From: VRUE01 sp045805805
Lineage (GTDB): Bacteria; Actinomycetota; Thermoleophilia; Solirubrobacterales; 70-9
Assembly: GCA_045805805.1 (NCBI GenBank)
Contig: JBJMKO010000071.1
Location: forward strand, 49,923 to 113,922
Length of the DNA stretch: 64,000 bases
Reading direction: 5' to 3'
The notes under the pieces were generated by a model. That model saw only the letters and a list, made by a program, of their open reading frames with translations. It did no database searches and was not told the origin of the DNA. Position 1 is the stretch's first letter. Every line of letters begins with the position of its first letter. Made by a program: the position numbers and the translations under genes. Of this stretch, positions 15,363-23,635 are shown in pieces.

Positions 15363-17327
15363 TTGACGATAGCGGTGTTCTTGCTGGCGGTGGCGGCGTT
15401 CGGGCAGGGGGTTCCGCTTAACTTTTTCGGTGGGGCGGCGCTCGCCTATCGAGGCCCCCTCGACGAAAAAGTACAAGACGCTCCACCCCCTGCCCGAACG
15501 CCGATTGCAGGTACGAAAAAGGCACGATCGTCGATCCAGGTGACGATTGCGCTGTTGCCAAGTGGCACTGGGGTCGAAGAGCTTGGGGGGGCCGGGTTGT
15601 CGCCGGGGCTGTTGAGCGCTGGATTGGGTTCGGTGCCGGCGGAGCAGACTTATCTGGATATCTCGCAGGGGAACCGGGTCTTCGATTCGCTTTATGGGGA
15701 GGAGCTTCCCGCGATGAGCCGGCGGGGCTGTACTCCCGCTTGGTGGAGAGCTGTGAGTGAACGGGCGGATTCCGCGCCCGCCGACATCGTTCCGGGCTTG
15801 CTCGCCTCGAGCCTGGAATACGCCGGTGTCGGGGTGCGGGCGGGGGGTGGAGCGTCTTGTACTTTTTCGTCAACCCGATCTCGAGAGGCCCCAGCCGCCC
15901 CACCGAAAAAGTTAAGCGGAACCCCCCGCCCGCACCCCGCCCCAACCTTCGAAGCTCGCAGTTCAAGTCTTCATCAGCTGTTGGGCCTCGTGCGGGGGCT
16001 GCGCCGCAACGACCTGCTGATCGCTATCGAGCAAGCTCCGCCGGAGAAGAACCAGGCTTTGGCGATTGGGATCGCGGGGCGGGGATTCGATGGGGAGCTG
16101 ACCTCGGACAGCACTCGTACCGAGGGGTACGTGCTGTCGACCGACATCGCGCCGACGATCCTGGGGCGCTTTGGGGTCGGGGTTCCCTCGGCTATGTCGG
16201 GGCAGACGATCCGGGCCGAGGGAGGCGTCGACGTGGCGGCGATCGAATTGCTTGGGGATCGGATGTCTGTGATCTCCGGACGGCGCGGGCCGGTGATCGG
16301 CGTCAGCCTGATTGCCTGGTTCCTTGCCCTGGCGCTTTTGGTGCTCGTGACTCGTGGCCGAGTCGCTCGAGTCGGGGTGAAGCTGGTCGGGCTCAGTGTG
16401 GTCTACTTGCCGCTCCTGCTGCTGGTCGGCGCGGCTCTCGAGCCAAGCCAGGGCATGGAGCAGCTCCTCGTCATGGTGGGTGCGCCCGCTCTTGCGGCGG
16501 TCACTCTTGTCGCGCTCAATGGCTATCGGGCGCTCGCGGTCGCATCCGGCCTCGTCGTCGGGGCTTACGCGGTCGACGTAATCGCGGGGTCACCCCTGAC
16601 CACGCTCTCGCTGCTGGGGCCGAACCCCGGGCTCGGGGTGCGCTTCTACGGGATCGGCAACGAGCTGGAGGCGCTGCTCGGGGTGCTCATAATCGCTGGG
16701 ACCGGGACGGCGCTGCAGGGGTTTGCGCCAGGGCTGCCAGCCCGAGCCTGTGCGGCGTCGTTTCTCGCCTCGGGCCTCCTCTGTGCCTTCGTCTTCGCCG
16801 CCGGGCGCTTCGGGGCCGACGTCGGCGCGGCGATCGTGTTGCCGATCGGGGCTGCGGTCGCGGCTTCCAAGGTTGCGACCCTGCGGCGACACGTGGCCCT
16901 GCTGGTCGTCGTCGCAGCTTTCCTGTTCGTGGGATTCATCGCCGCGATCGACCTCCTCACCGGGGCCAACGCGCACCTGACCCGGTCGGTGCTCGATGCG
17001 GGAGGGCTCGGTGATCTCGCCGACGTCGCGCAGCGGCGGCTGCAGCTCTCCGCCCACAGCTTCCAGCGCCCGGTTGTCCTTTTCTTCCTGCCGCTGGTCG
17101 CTGCGATAGCAGTCCTGGCGTGGCTGCGCCGGGACCGACTCCACCGCATGCTGGGAAAGGCTCCGCCAATGGAGGCAGGCCTCGCCGGCGCGCTCGCCGC
17201 AACCCTCGCGGGCACTCTCGCCAACGACTCCGGAGCGTTGATCCTCGAGATCGGCATCGCCTTCCTACTCGTCTTTGCAACCTTTGCCTGGGCTGAGGGG
17301 GAGCCCAAGCCCGGCCCGCCCGGTTGA
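15363..17327 (+). CDS. Membrane protein with alkaline-phosphatase-like N-terminal part, carrying two in-frame family A palindromes
   Basis: A 654-residue protein with a hydrophobic start (TIAVFLLAVAAFG). A predicted extracytoplasmic domain recalls alkaline-phosphatase-superfamily folds (EQTYLDISQGNRV, later GYVLSTDIAPTILGRFGV), and about ten membrane spans follow from residue 310. Two 110-bp family A palindromes lie inside the coding region, at 15394-15503 and 15830-15939, in opposite orientations, and the frame stays open through both. They add the peptide stretches VPLNFFGGAALAYRG and CTFSSTRSREAPAAPPKK. The TTG at 15363 gives the hydrophobic N-terminus. A role in envelope glycan or lipid handling is suggested by the following glycosyltransferase gene but is not proven. 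Confidence 0.7.
   Translation: MTIAVFLLAVAAFGQGVPLNFFGGAALAYRGPLDEKVQDAPPPARTPIAGTKKARSSIQVTIALLPSGTGVEELGGAGLSPGLLSAGLGSVPAEQTYLDISQGNRVFDSLYGEELPAMSRRGCTPAWWRAVSERADSAPADIVPGLLASSLEYAGVGVRAGGGASCTFSSTRSREAPAAPPKKLSGTPRPHPAPTFEARSSSLHQLLGLVRGLRRNDLLIAIEQAPPEKNQALAIGIAGRGFDGELTSDSTRTEGYVLSTDIAPTILGRFGVGVPSAMSGQTIRAEGGVDVAAIELLGDRMSVISGRRGPVIGVSLIAWFLALALLVLVTRGRVARVGVKLVGLSVVYLPLLLLVGAALEPSQGMEQLLVMVGAPALAAVTLVALNGYRALAVASGLVVGAYAVDVIAGSPLTTLSLLGPNPGLGVRFYGIGNELEALLGVLIIAGTGTALQGFAPGLPARACAASFLASGLLCAFVFAAGRFGADVGAAIVLPIGAAVAASKVATLRRHVALLVVVAAFLFVGFIAAIDLLTGANAHLTRSVLDAGGLGDLADVAQRRLQLSAHSFQRPVVLFFLPLVAAIAVLAWLRRDRLHRMLGKAPPMEAGLAGALAATLAGTLANDSGALILEIGIAFLLVFATFAWAEGEPKPGPPG
15394..15503. 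repeat. Family A palindromic element, copy A2 (inside a coding sequence)
   Basis: A 110-bp element in forward orientation. Outer arms 15394-15412 and 15485-15503 are a perfect 19-bp inverted repeat. The internal blocks TTCCGCTTAACTTTTTCGG and CGAAAAAGTACAAGACGCTC are those of copy A1. It interrupts the region just after the signal segment of the membrane protein, without a stop codon in the gene frame. Confidence 0.85.
15830..15939. repeat. Family A palindromic element, copy A3 (inside a coding sequence, reversed)
   Basis: A 110-bp element in reverse orientation relative to A2. Arms 15830-15848 and 15921-15939 are a perfect 19-bp inverted repeat whose sequence differs from the A2 arms. Internal blocks GAGCGTCTTGTACTTTTTCG and CCGAAAAAGTTAAGCGGAA are the reverse complements of those in A1/A2. 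The host frame stays open. Confidence 0.85.
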
Positions 17328-17358
17328 GCGCTGGTCGATCCACTACCCTTGGCAGTTC

Positions 17359-19659
17359 GTGCGGATTGCGCTCGTCTCGCCATATTCCTGGACCTATCAG
17401 GGTGGTGTGAACCGGCACGTGGAGGCGCTTGCCGAGGAGTTTCTCGGCCGCGGCCACCACGTACGGGTGCTCGCTCCCTTCGACCCGCCCGGGCGGGTCA
17501 GCAAGGTGCTGCATCGCGCCGCGCCCGAGCCTCGCGAGATCCCGGATTACCTGATCCCGCTCGGCCGCTCCGCCGGCTTCTCCTCCAACGGCTCGGTTTC
17601 CAACCTCGCCCCCTTTCCCGCCGGCGGGGTCCGCGCGCCCCGGCGCGAGTTGCGCCGGGGGCGTTTCGACGTCATCCACATCCACGAGCCGGTGGTGCCG
17701 CTGGTCGGCTGGAATGCCGCTCTCGGCGCCGAGTCCACGGCTGTCGGCACCTTTCATGCCTACTCGACCCAGTCGGTGCCCAACTTCATCGCCAACGCGC
17801 TCGGCGCCCGGCGCGTCTTCAACCGCCTCTCGGCGCGGATCGCCGTTTCCGAGGCGGCCGCCTGGACCGGCCGCCGCTGGTTTGGCGGTCACTATGAGGT
17901 GATCCCCAACGGCGTCGACGTCGCCGCCGCGCCGAGCGGCCCAAAGCCGGGCGGGGGGGAGCTGCGGGTCCTCTTCGTCGGCCGTCCCGAGGAGCGCAAG
18001 GGGCTGCCGATCCTTCTCTCGGCTTTCGGCGCCCTGGTAGAGCACGTACCCAGTCGCCTCACGGTGATCGGTGCCGAGCGCGAGGACGTGCTCCGCTACC
18101 TCGCCGATCCCGAGACGATGCGCTGGATCGATGTGCGCGGCCGTGTCTCCGGCGACGCCCTGCAGCACGCCCTTCACGAGGCCGATCTCCTCTGTGCGCC
18201 CTCGCTCTCCGGTGAGAGCTTCGGCATGGTCCTGACCGAGGCCTTCGCCGCCGGCACCCCGGCGATCGCCTCTGCCATCGCCGGCTACAGCGACGTGGTC
18301 ACCGACGGCGTCGACGGCGTTCTGGTGCCACCCGGGGATCCGCAGCGACTTGCCGAGGAGCTCCAGCGCGCTCATCACGAGCCCGAGAGGCTGACGGCGA
18401 TGGGCGAGGCGGCGCGGCACAGCGCAGAGCGCTACGCCTGGCCTCACGTCGCCGACCGGGTGACGGCGGTCTACGAGCGGGCGATTGAGACGCCCGAGCC
18501 ACAGGGGACGCTCGAGCGCGTCGCCCACTGGGCGGGGATGCGGCCGGCCGACGGCCTGCCGCCGAGCCCGCCGCGGCGGCTGCCGTCGCTCGAGCCGGCG
18601 CCCACCCAGCCCGGCAACCGGCGCCGCAGGGTCGCTCGCCGCCTCGGCCTCGGTGCCGCCGGCGTGCTCGGGGTGGGGCTGACAGCGCTTGCGGCGCAGA
18701 AGATCGGCGTCGACAAGGTCGTCGAAAGCATCGTCCGCTCTGACCTCAGCTGGGTGCTGGTCGCCTGCGCCCTGATGGCGCTCTCACTCTTCTTCCGCGC
18801 CGCCTCCTGGTACTGGATCGTCCGTGCCGCGTTGCCGACGCGGCCGGTGAGGCGCCGCGACGTCATCTCAGCGACGATGATCGGCGTATTGATGTCGGCG
18901 ACCCTGCCCGCTCGCCTGGGGGAGCCCGCCAGGGCCCTTTCGCTGGCACGGCGAACGGGACGCATGCGCAAGACCTTTCCGGTCCTGCTCGGGACGGTTG
19001 TCTCCCAGACCGTGCTCAACCTCGTCGCCCTGGCCTTGCTGGGCGTCGTCATCGTCTCGACCACCGATCTCTTCCACTCCAGCACGCAGAAGCTCTTCGT
19101 CTTCAGCTTTGTGCCGCTGGCACTGCTGCTGGTCGTGCTGATCGGCCCGCCGCTGATGAGGCGGAACGGCAACGGTCGCCTGGCCCGCCTGGGCGTTGCC
19201 GTGCACGCCGCCCTCCTGCAGGTGCGAGCCGGCCTGCGCGTCTTTCGCGAGCCCCGCCGCGGCGCGGCCGCCGCGGCTGCACAGCTCATGGCCTGGGCCA
19301 TACAGCTCGCTGCCTGCTGGGCGCTCCTCGCCGCTCTCGGACTCAGTGGCCAGGCGGGCATAGGAGCAGCAGCTGCGGTCCTCTTCGCCGTCAACGTCAC
19401 CGCGGTTGTGCCGGCGACGCCATCCAACATCGGCGTCTTCCAGCTTGCCGTGATCAGCGTCCTTCACACCGGCTTTGGCATCGGCACGGCCGATGCGTTG
19501 GCCTATGGAGTCATCCTGCAGGCCGTCGAGATCGCCACTGCGGTCGCCCTCGGGCTGCCGGCCCTGGTCCGCGAGGGCCTCACCTGGAGCGACCTGCGGG
19601 TGCAGGCGCTCTCAACGGCCCCAGTGCGCTTGAAGCCACAGCCAGCCCGTTTCGAATAG
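17359..19659 (+). CDS. Fusion of GT4 glycosyltransferase (PimA-like) and LPG-synthase/flippase-type membrane domain
   Basis: A 766-residue two-part protein. Residues 1-385 form a GT-B family 4 glycosyltransferase: GGVNRHVEALAEEFLGRGH, FHAYSTQSVPNFIANALG, VIPNGVD, and the donor site SGESFGMVLTEAFAAGTPAI. It most resembles phosphatidylinositol mannosyltransferases. After a Pro-rich linker near residue 410, residues 440-745 form a UPF0104/LPG_synthase_TM-type domain with about seven spans. The fusion suggests that a membrane glycolipid is made and then handled or moved by one polypeptide (inference). GTG at 17359. It follows the phosphatase-like membrane gene by 31 bp, likely in one operon. Confidence 0.82.
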   Translation: MRIALVSPYSWTYQGGVNRHVEALAEEFLGRGHHVRVLAPFDPPGRVSKVLHRAAPEPREIPDYLIPLGRSAGFSSNGSVSNLAPFPAGGVRAPRRELRRGRFDVIHIHEPVVPLVGWNAALGAESTAVGTFHAYSTQSVPNFIANALGARRVFNRLSARIAVSEAAAWTGRRWFGGHYEVIPNGVDVAAAPSGPKPGGGELRVLFVGRPEERKGLPILLSAFGALVEHVPSRLTVIGAEREDVLRYLADPETMRWIDVRGRVSGDALQHALHEADLLCAPSLSGESFGMVLTEAFAAGTPAIASAIAGYSDVVTDGVDGVLVPPGDPQRLAEELQRAHHEPERLTAMGEAARHSAERYAWPHVADRVTAVYERAIETPEPQGTLERVAHWAGMRPADGLPPSPPRRLPSLEPAPTQPGNRRRRVARRLGLGAAGVLGVGLTALAAQKIGVDKVVESIVRSDLSWVLVACALMALSLFFRAASWYWIVRAALPTRPVRRRDVISATMIGVLMSATLPARLGEPARALSLARRTGRMRKTFPVLLGTVVSQTVLNLVALALLGVVIVSTTDLFHSSTQKLFVFSFVPLALLLVVLIGPPLMRRNGNGRLARLGVAVHAALLQVRAGLRVFREPRRGAAAAAAQLMAWAIQLAACWALLAALGLSGQAGIGAAAAVLFAVNVTAVVPATPSNIGVFQLAVISVLHTGFGIGTADALAYGVILQAVEIATAVALGLPALVREGLTWSDLRVQALSTAPVRLKPQPARFE

Positions 19660-19721
19660 GGTGCTGCCGCTAACGGCGGTTTATAAAAATGACCTAATCA
19701 GTACCAATAGTTCAAACGACG

Positions 19722-20711
19722 ATGCACTCCGACAGCACTCTGTCCCCTGCCGGGGTTCGAGCCGGAGGAACGGTGCTCTCGCTGCTGGCCGGACCACTCT
19801 GCGGCCCTATTCTCCGAGCCCACCTCGAGGGATCGCTGCGACTGCCGGACCTGCGCGAGCGAATCGGCGGCGCCGCCCAGACGACTCTCCGCGGCCAGGT
19901 CGGAACCCTGCGCACGTTTGGGGCGCTGGAACGCCATGTGCGCACCGGCATGCCCTACACGGTCGAGAATGAGCTGACCGATGTCGGCCGTGGCATCCTC
20001 GCCGTTGCCGAGGTCCTCGAAGCCTGGCTCTCGCGGGCGCCTCAGGGGCCGATCGCCTTCGGCAGCGAGCCGGCGAAGGGAGCGATCAGGTCGTTGGTCG
20101 GGGGCTGGAGCTCCACCGTGCTTCGTGCCCTTGCCATCCACCCGCTGTCTCTGACAGAGCTCAGCGTCGCCATTCCCGAGGTCAGCTATCCCTCGCTGGA
20201 GCGGCGCCTTTCGGCGATGCGCGCCTCTCACCAAGTCGACGTGATGCAGAGCAAAACCGGCAAGTCCAGGCCCTACGAAGTCACCGATTGGACCCGCCGA
20301 GCGGTCGGTCCGCTGGTCGCGGCAGGTCGCTGCGAGTGCGAGCACCTCGCCGAGGTCACCGATCCGCTGACCAGGATCGACATCCAGGCTGCCTTTCTGC
20401 TCGCCGTCCCACTGGCCTTGTTGCCGATGGGCAGTTCGGGCTCCTGCCAGCTCGCGGTCAACACCGCAGAGGGCGAGGAGACCCCAGAGCAGGCAACCGG
20501 CGTCCACGTCGAACTGGAGCGCGGCAAGGTCATCTCCTGCGTCTCCGGCCTCGAGCAGGACCCGAGCACTTGGGTCCTCGGCACGGTCGAGGCCTGGGCC
20601 GAGGCAATCGTCGACGGCCGTTTCGACAACCTCCGCATCGGGGGGACCCGACAGGACCTGGCCCGCAGCCTGATCGAAAGCCTCCATCTGTCGATCTCAG
20701 CGCCTGGCTGA
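19722..20711 (+). CDS. HxlR-type winged-helix regulator with C-terminal SCP2-like domain
   Basis: A 329-residue protein. It has two winged-helix blocks of HxlR type (residues 18-110, LAGPLCGPILRAHLEGSLRLPDL in pieces, and 120-205, GGWSSTVLRALAIHPLSLTEL in pieces). A C-terminal domain of about 100 residues resembles SCP2 lipid-binding modules (GKVISCVSG, DGRFDNLRIGG). Such a regulator could sense a hydrophobic ligand. The ATG at 19722 follows an AT-rich stretch (TTTATAAAAATGACC) that may contain the promoter. The downstream monooxygenase and flavodoxin genes are candidate targets. Confidence 0.68.
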   Translation: MHSDSTLSPAGVRAGGTVLSLLAGPLCGPILRAHLEGSLRLPDLRERIGGAAQTTLRGQVGTLRTFGALERHVRTGMPYTVENELTDVGRGILAVAEVLEAWLSRAPQGPIAFGSEPAKGAIRSLVGGWSSTVLRALAIHPLSLTELSVAIPEVSYPSLERRLSAMRASHQVDVMQSKTGKSRPYEVTDWTRRAVGPLVAAGRCECEHLAEVTDPLTRIDIQAAFLLAVPLALLPMGSSGSCQLAVNTAEGEETPEQATGVHVELERGKVISCVSGLEQDPSTWVLGTVEAWAEAIVDGRFDNLRIGGTRQDLARSLIESLHLSISAPG

Positions 20712-20739
20712 CCAGCCAACATGCCAGAATGCCGCTGTC

Positions 20740-22251
20740 TTGGCCGCGAACGGGCAATCCAGCGAGCATCTCGACGTGCTGATCGTCGGAGCGGGGCTTT
20801 CGGGCATCGGCGCCGCGCACCATCTCCAGGAGGCCTTTCCCGGCCGCGGTTACGAGATCTTCGAGGCTCGGGACGACCTGGGGGGGACGTGGGACCTTTT
20901 TCGCTATCCGGGGATCCGCTCGGACTCCGACATGCACACGCTGGGCTACCGCTTTCGGCCCTGGACGAACTCGAAGACGATCGCGGAGGGGTCCTCGATT
21001 CTCGAATACGTGCGACAGACCGCGCGGGATGGTGGGATAGAGGGGAAGATCCGCTATCGACACCGGGTCGTGCGGGCCGAGTGGTCGAGCGAGGACGCCC
21101 GTTGGAGGGTGGAGGCCGAGCGGGCCGACACCGGCGAGGCCGTGAGCGTGACCTGCGCCTATCTCTGGATATGCAGTGGCTACTACCGCTATGACGAAGG
21201 GTTCACGCCCGAATTCGAGGGGGCCGAGAGCTTCGGCGGCCGCATCGTCCACCCTCAGCACTGGCCGGAGGACCTCGACTACGCCGGCAAACGGGTCGTC
21301 GTCATCGGCAGCGGTGCCACGGCCGTGACGCTGGTGCCGGCGATGGCCCGGGAAGCTGCGCAGGTGACGATGCTGCAGCGCTCGCCCACCTACATCGCCT
21401 CGCTTCCTGCCGAAGACCCGATCGCGAGCAGCCTACGCCGGGTGCTTCCCGATCGAGCCGTGTACGCGATCGTGCGCTGGAAGAACGTCCTCCTCCAAAC
21501 CGCCTTCTACCAGCTCAGCCGTCGTCGGCCGCAGGCCGTGAAACGGATGATCCGCCGCGGGGTCGAAAGGGCGCTGCCGGCCGGCTACGACATCGACAAG
21601 CACTTCAAGCCCCGCTACAACCCCTGGGACCAGCGGATGTGCCTGGTGCCCAACGGCGACCTCTTCGAGGCGATCCGGGACGGCAGCGCCTCGGTCGTCA
21701 CTGACACGATCGCCAGGTTCACCGAGCGCGGGATCGAGCTCGACTCCGGTGAGGAGCTGGAGGCGGACGTGGTTGTCACCGCCACCGGCCTCAACCTCCT
21801 CTTCCTCGGCGGCATTGAGCTGATCGTCGACGGACACGCGGTCGACGTGCCGAAGACGATGACCTACAAGGGAATGATGTTGAGCGGCGTGCCCAACTGC
21901 ACCTTTACCGTCGGCTACACCAACGCCTCCTGGACCCTGAAGGCGGACCTCACCTCCGAATACGTCTGCCGCCTGCTCGCCCACATGGACGCGCACGGCT
22001 GGGACAAGAGCGTCCCCGAGATAACCGACCCGACCGTGGCCGAGGCGCCGCTGCTCGACTTCACCTCCGGCTATGTCCTGCGCTCACTTGACGAATTCCC
22101 CAAGCAGGGCTCGAAGGAGCCGTGGAAGCTGCGCCAGAACTACGTCTTCGACCTGCGCTCGATCCGTCGCGGCCCGATCGACGACGGCGCGATGCAGTTC
22201 GCTCGTGCGGTGCCGCAGGCCCAGCCCCCACTGGAGAAGGTCGCAGGCTGA
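20740..22251 (+). CDS. Flavin-containing Baeyer-Villiger-type monooxygenase
   Basis: A 503-residue flavoprotein. FAD motif VLIVGAGLSGIGAAHHL starts near residue 13, followed by DLGGTWDLFRYPGIRSDSD. The fingerprint FGGRIVHPQHWP fits the BVMO pattern FxGxxxHxxxWP, and the NADPH motif is VVVIGSGATAVTLVP. BVMOs insert oxygen next to a ketone using NADPH and O2. The TTG at 20740 lies 28 bp after the regulator stop. The next gene starts 1 bp after its stop and encodes a flavodoxin-like reductase, suggesting coupled redox function. Substrate unknown; steroid- or alkanone-type ketones are common for this subgroup. Confidence 0.85.
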   Translation: MAANGQSSEHLDVLIVGAGLSGIGAAHHLQEAFPGRGYEIFEARDDLGGTWDLFRYPGIRSDSDMHTLGYRFRPWTNSKTIAEGSSILEYVRQTARDGGIEGKIRYRHRVVRAEWSSEDARWRVEAERADTGEAVSVTCAYLWICSGYYRYDEGFTPEFEGAESFGGRIVHPQHWPEDLDYAGKRVVVIGSGATAVTLVPAMAREAAQVTMLQRSPTYIASLPAEDPIASSLRRVLPDRAVYAIVRWKNVLLQTAFYQLSRRRPQAVKRMIRRGVERALPAGYDIDKHFKPRYNPWDQRMCLVPNGDLFEAIRDGSASVVTDTIARFTERGIELDSGEELEADVVVTATGLNLLFLGGIELIVDGHAVDVPKTMTYKGMMLSGVPNCTFTVGYTNASWTLKADLTSEYVCRLLAHMDAHGWDKSVPEITDPTVAEAPLLDFTSGYVLRSLDEFPKQGSKEPWKLRQNYVFDLRSIRRGPIDDGAMQFARAVPQAQPPLEKVAG

Positions 22252-22252
22252 G

Positions 22253-23002
22253 GTGACGGAGCTGACCGACAAGCAGGCCGAGCTCTGCGAGAGCAGCGAG
22301 ACCGACTACTCCGACCTGCGGGCCCTCTTCGTCAACTGCACCCTGAAGCGCAGGCCTGAGGTCTCCAACACCCAGGGCCTGATGGACATCTCGATGGAGA
22401 TCATGCGCCGCAGCGGCGTCGCGGTCGAGGGCATCCGCGCGATCGATCACGAGATCGCGACCGGCGTCTGGCCCGACATGGCCGAGCACGGCTGGGATGT
22501 GGATGAGTGGCCCGAGATCTTCGAGAAGGTGATGGCTGCCGACATCCTCGTCCTCGGAATGCCGATCTGGCTGGGGGAGAAGTCCTCGGTGGCGACACAG
22601 GTGATCGAGCGCCTCTACGGCAACTCGCACCTGCTCAATGACGCCGGCCAGTACGCCTACTACGGCCGGGTCGGCGGTTGCCTGGTGACCGGCAACGAGG
22701 ACGGTGTCAAGCACTGCGCGATGAACGTCCTCTACTCCTTGCAGCACCTTGGCTACACGATCCCGCCGCAGGCCGATGCCGGCTGGGTCGGCGAGGCCGG
22801 GCCAGGGCCCTCATACCTCGACGAGGGCTCGGGCGGCCCCGAGAACGATTTCACCAACCGCAACACCACCTTCGCCACATGGAACATGCTGCACCTGGCG
22901 AGGATCCTCAAGGACGCTGGCGGCGTTCCTGCTCACGGCAACCAGCGCACCGCCTGGGACGCCGGCTGCCGCTCCGACTTCCCGAACCCCGAGCACCGCT
23001 GA
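22253..23002 (+). CDS. Flavodoxin-fold NAD(P)H-dependent FMN reductase-like protein
   Basis: A 249-residue protein with a flavodoxin/NQO-type fold. The first strand and phosphate-binding turn are ALFVNCTLKRRPEVSNTQ and a second flavin loop is LGMPIWLGEKSSVA, followed by GGCLVTGNEDGVKH. It probably binds FMN and reduces flavin or quinone-type substrates. GTG at 22253, one base after the monooxygenase stop, points to translational coupling and a role in the same pathway. Downstream is a hairpin and a convergent gene. Confidence 0.8.
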   Translation: MTELTDKQAELCESSETDYSDLRALFVNCTLKRRPEVSNTQGLMDISMEIMRRSGVAVEGIRAIDHEIATGVWPDMAEHGWDVDEWPEIFEKVMAADILVLGMPIWLGEKSSVATQVIERLYGNSHLLNDAGQYAYYGRVGGCLVTGNEDGVKHCAMNVLYSLQHLGYTIPPQADAGWVGEAGPGPSYLDEGSGGPENDFTNRNTTFATWNMLHLARILKDAGGVPAHGNQRTAWDAGCRSDFPNPEHR

Positions 23003-23004
23003 GC

Positions 23005-23052
23005 GCCGCATCCGAGCTCGCCCACCGGAGGGGGGTCGAAGTCGGATGCGGC
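23005..23052. terminator. Hairpin between convergent genes
   Basis: GCCGCATCCGA (23005-23015) pairs perfectly with TCGGATGCGGC (23042-23052) around a 26-nt loop. It starts 3 nt after the flavodoxin-like stop and ends 14 nt from the stop of the convergent gene, so it may end transcription from both sides. There is no T tract. Confidence 0.5.
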
Positions 23053-23065
23053 ACCGAGGTACCGG

Positions 23066-23584
23066 CTACGGCAACCGCGCCTGCATCGGGAGGTGCTCGC
23101 GCAGCTCACCGGATGGCGCGATCGCCCGGCTCGAGGCGGTCGTCGCGAATTCGGACGTGTTGCAGCCGTCGAACAGTGCCCAGCCGCTGACGAAGTCTTC
23201 AGGGTAGGTCACGTCGAGGGCGGTGGTCGGGAAGGTTTCCAGTTTTTTTTCTTCGTCTTCATATTGGAAGATGTAGCCGAATGGCCCTTCCGGTTCGCCG
23301 TACTCGGTGAGCGGCGCCTCGAACAGGCAGGCAAGTGCTGAGCTCACTTTTTTGATGGCACTCCCCTGACCCGAGATCGTCTGGGTCTGGGCGCTCACCT
23401 GCTGGCTCAGATCAGCGATCGTCTGGCCTTGCGTCGCGATCTTTTTCTGGGCCTTGATCAACGCCGTGCCAAGGGCATTGACCCTGTGATTGAGGCAGGT
23501 GACATTGCATCTCGCCTCGGCCCCGGTCGAGAGCACCAGGGCGAGAACCAGCGCCGCGAGAGACGCCCAGAGCAGCTTCTTCAT
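23066..23584 (-). CDS. Secreted coiled-coil protein of unknown function
   Basis: A 172-residue protein with a clear signal peptide (KKLLWASLAALVLALVLSTGAEA, in two blocks) and likely cleavage after Ala. Residues 30-85 form a Gln/Ser-rich heptad-like coiled coil (IKAQKKIATQGQTIADLSQ, then VSAQTQTISGQG). The remaining part contains three Cys in total with those near the start and no known domain. The gene is less GC-rich than its neighbours, with a run of T/A near 23240. ATG at 23584. Possibly a surface or tail-like adhesin; no function can be assigned. Confidence 0.6.
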   Translation of the reverse strand: MKKLLWASLAALVLALVLSTGAEARCNVTCLNHRVNALGTALIKAQKKIATQGQTIADLSQQVSAQTQTISGQGSAIKKVSSALACLFEAPLTEYGEPEGPFGYIFQYEDEEKKLETFPTTALDVTYPEDFVSGWALFDGCNTSEFATTASSRAIAPSGELREHLPMQARLP

Positions 23585-23635
23585 GACTCCTCCTTCGGCG
23601 CATCGGCTGCACCGGGTTGGATGGCTACCCGAAAC

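Noticed and set aside
15857..15960. Short open frames in the family A repeats reading MYFFV...RPTEKVKRNP
   Set aside because: The same peptide appears wherever the repeat occurs, in either strand, without ribosome sites; it is a by-product of the repeat sequence.
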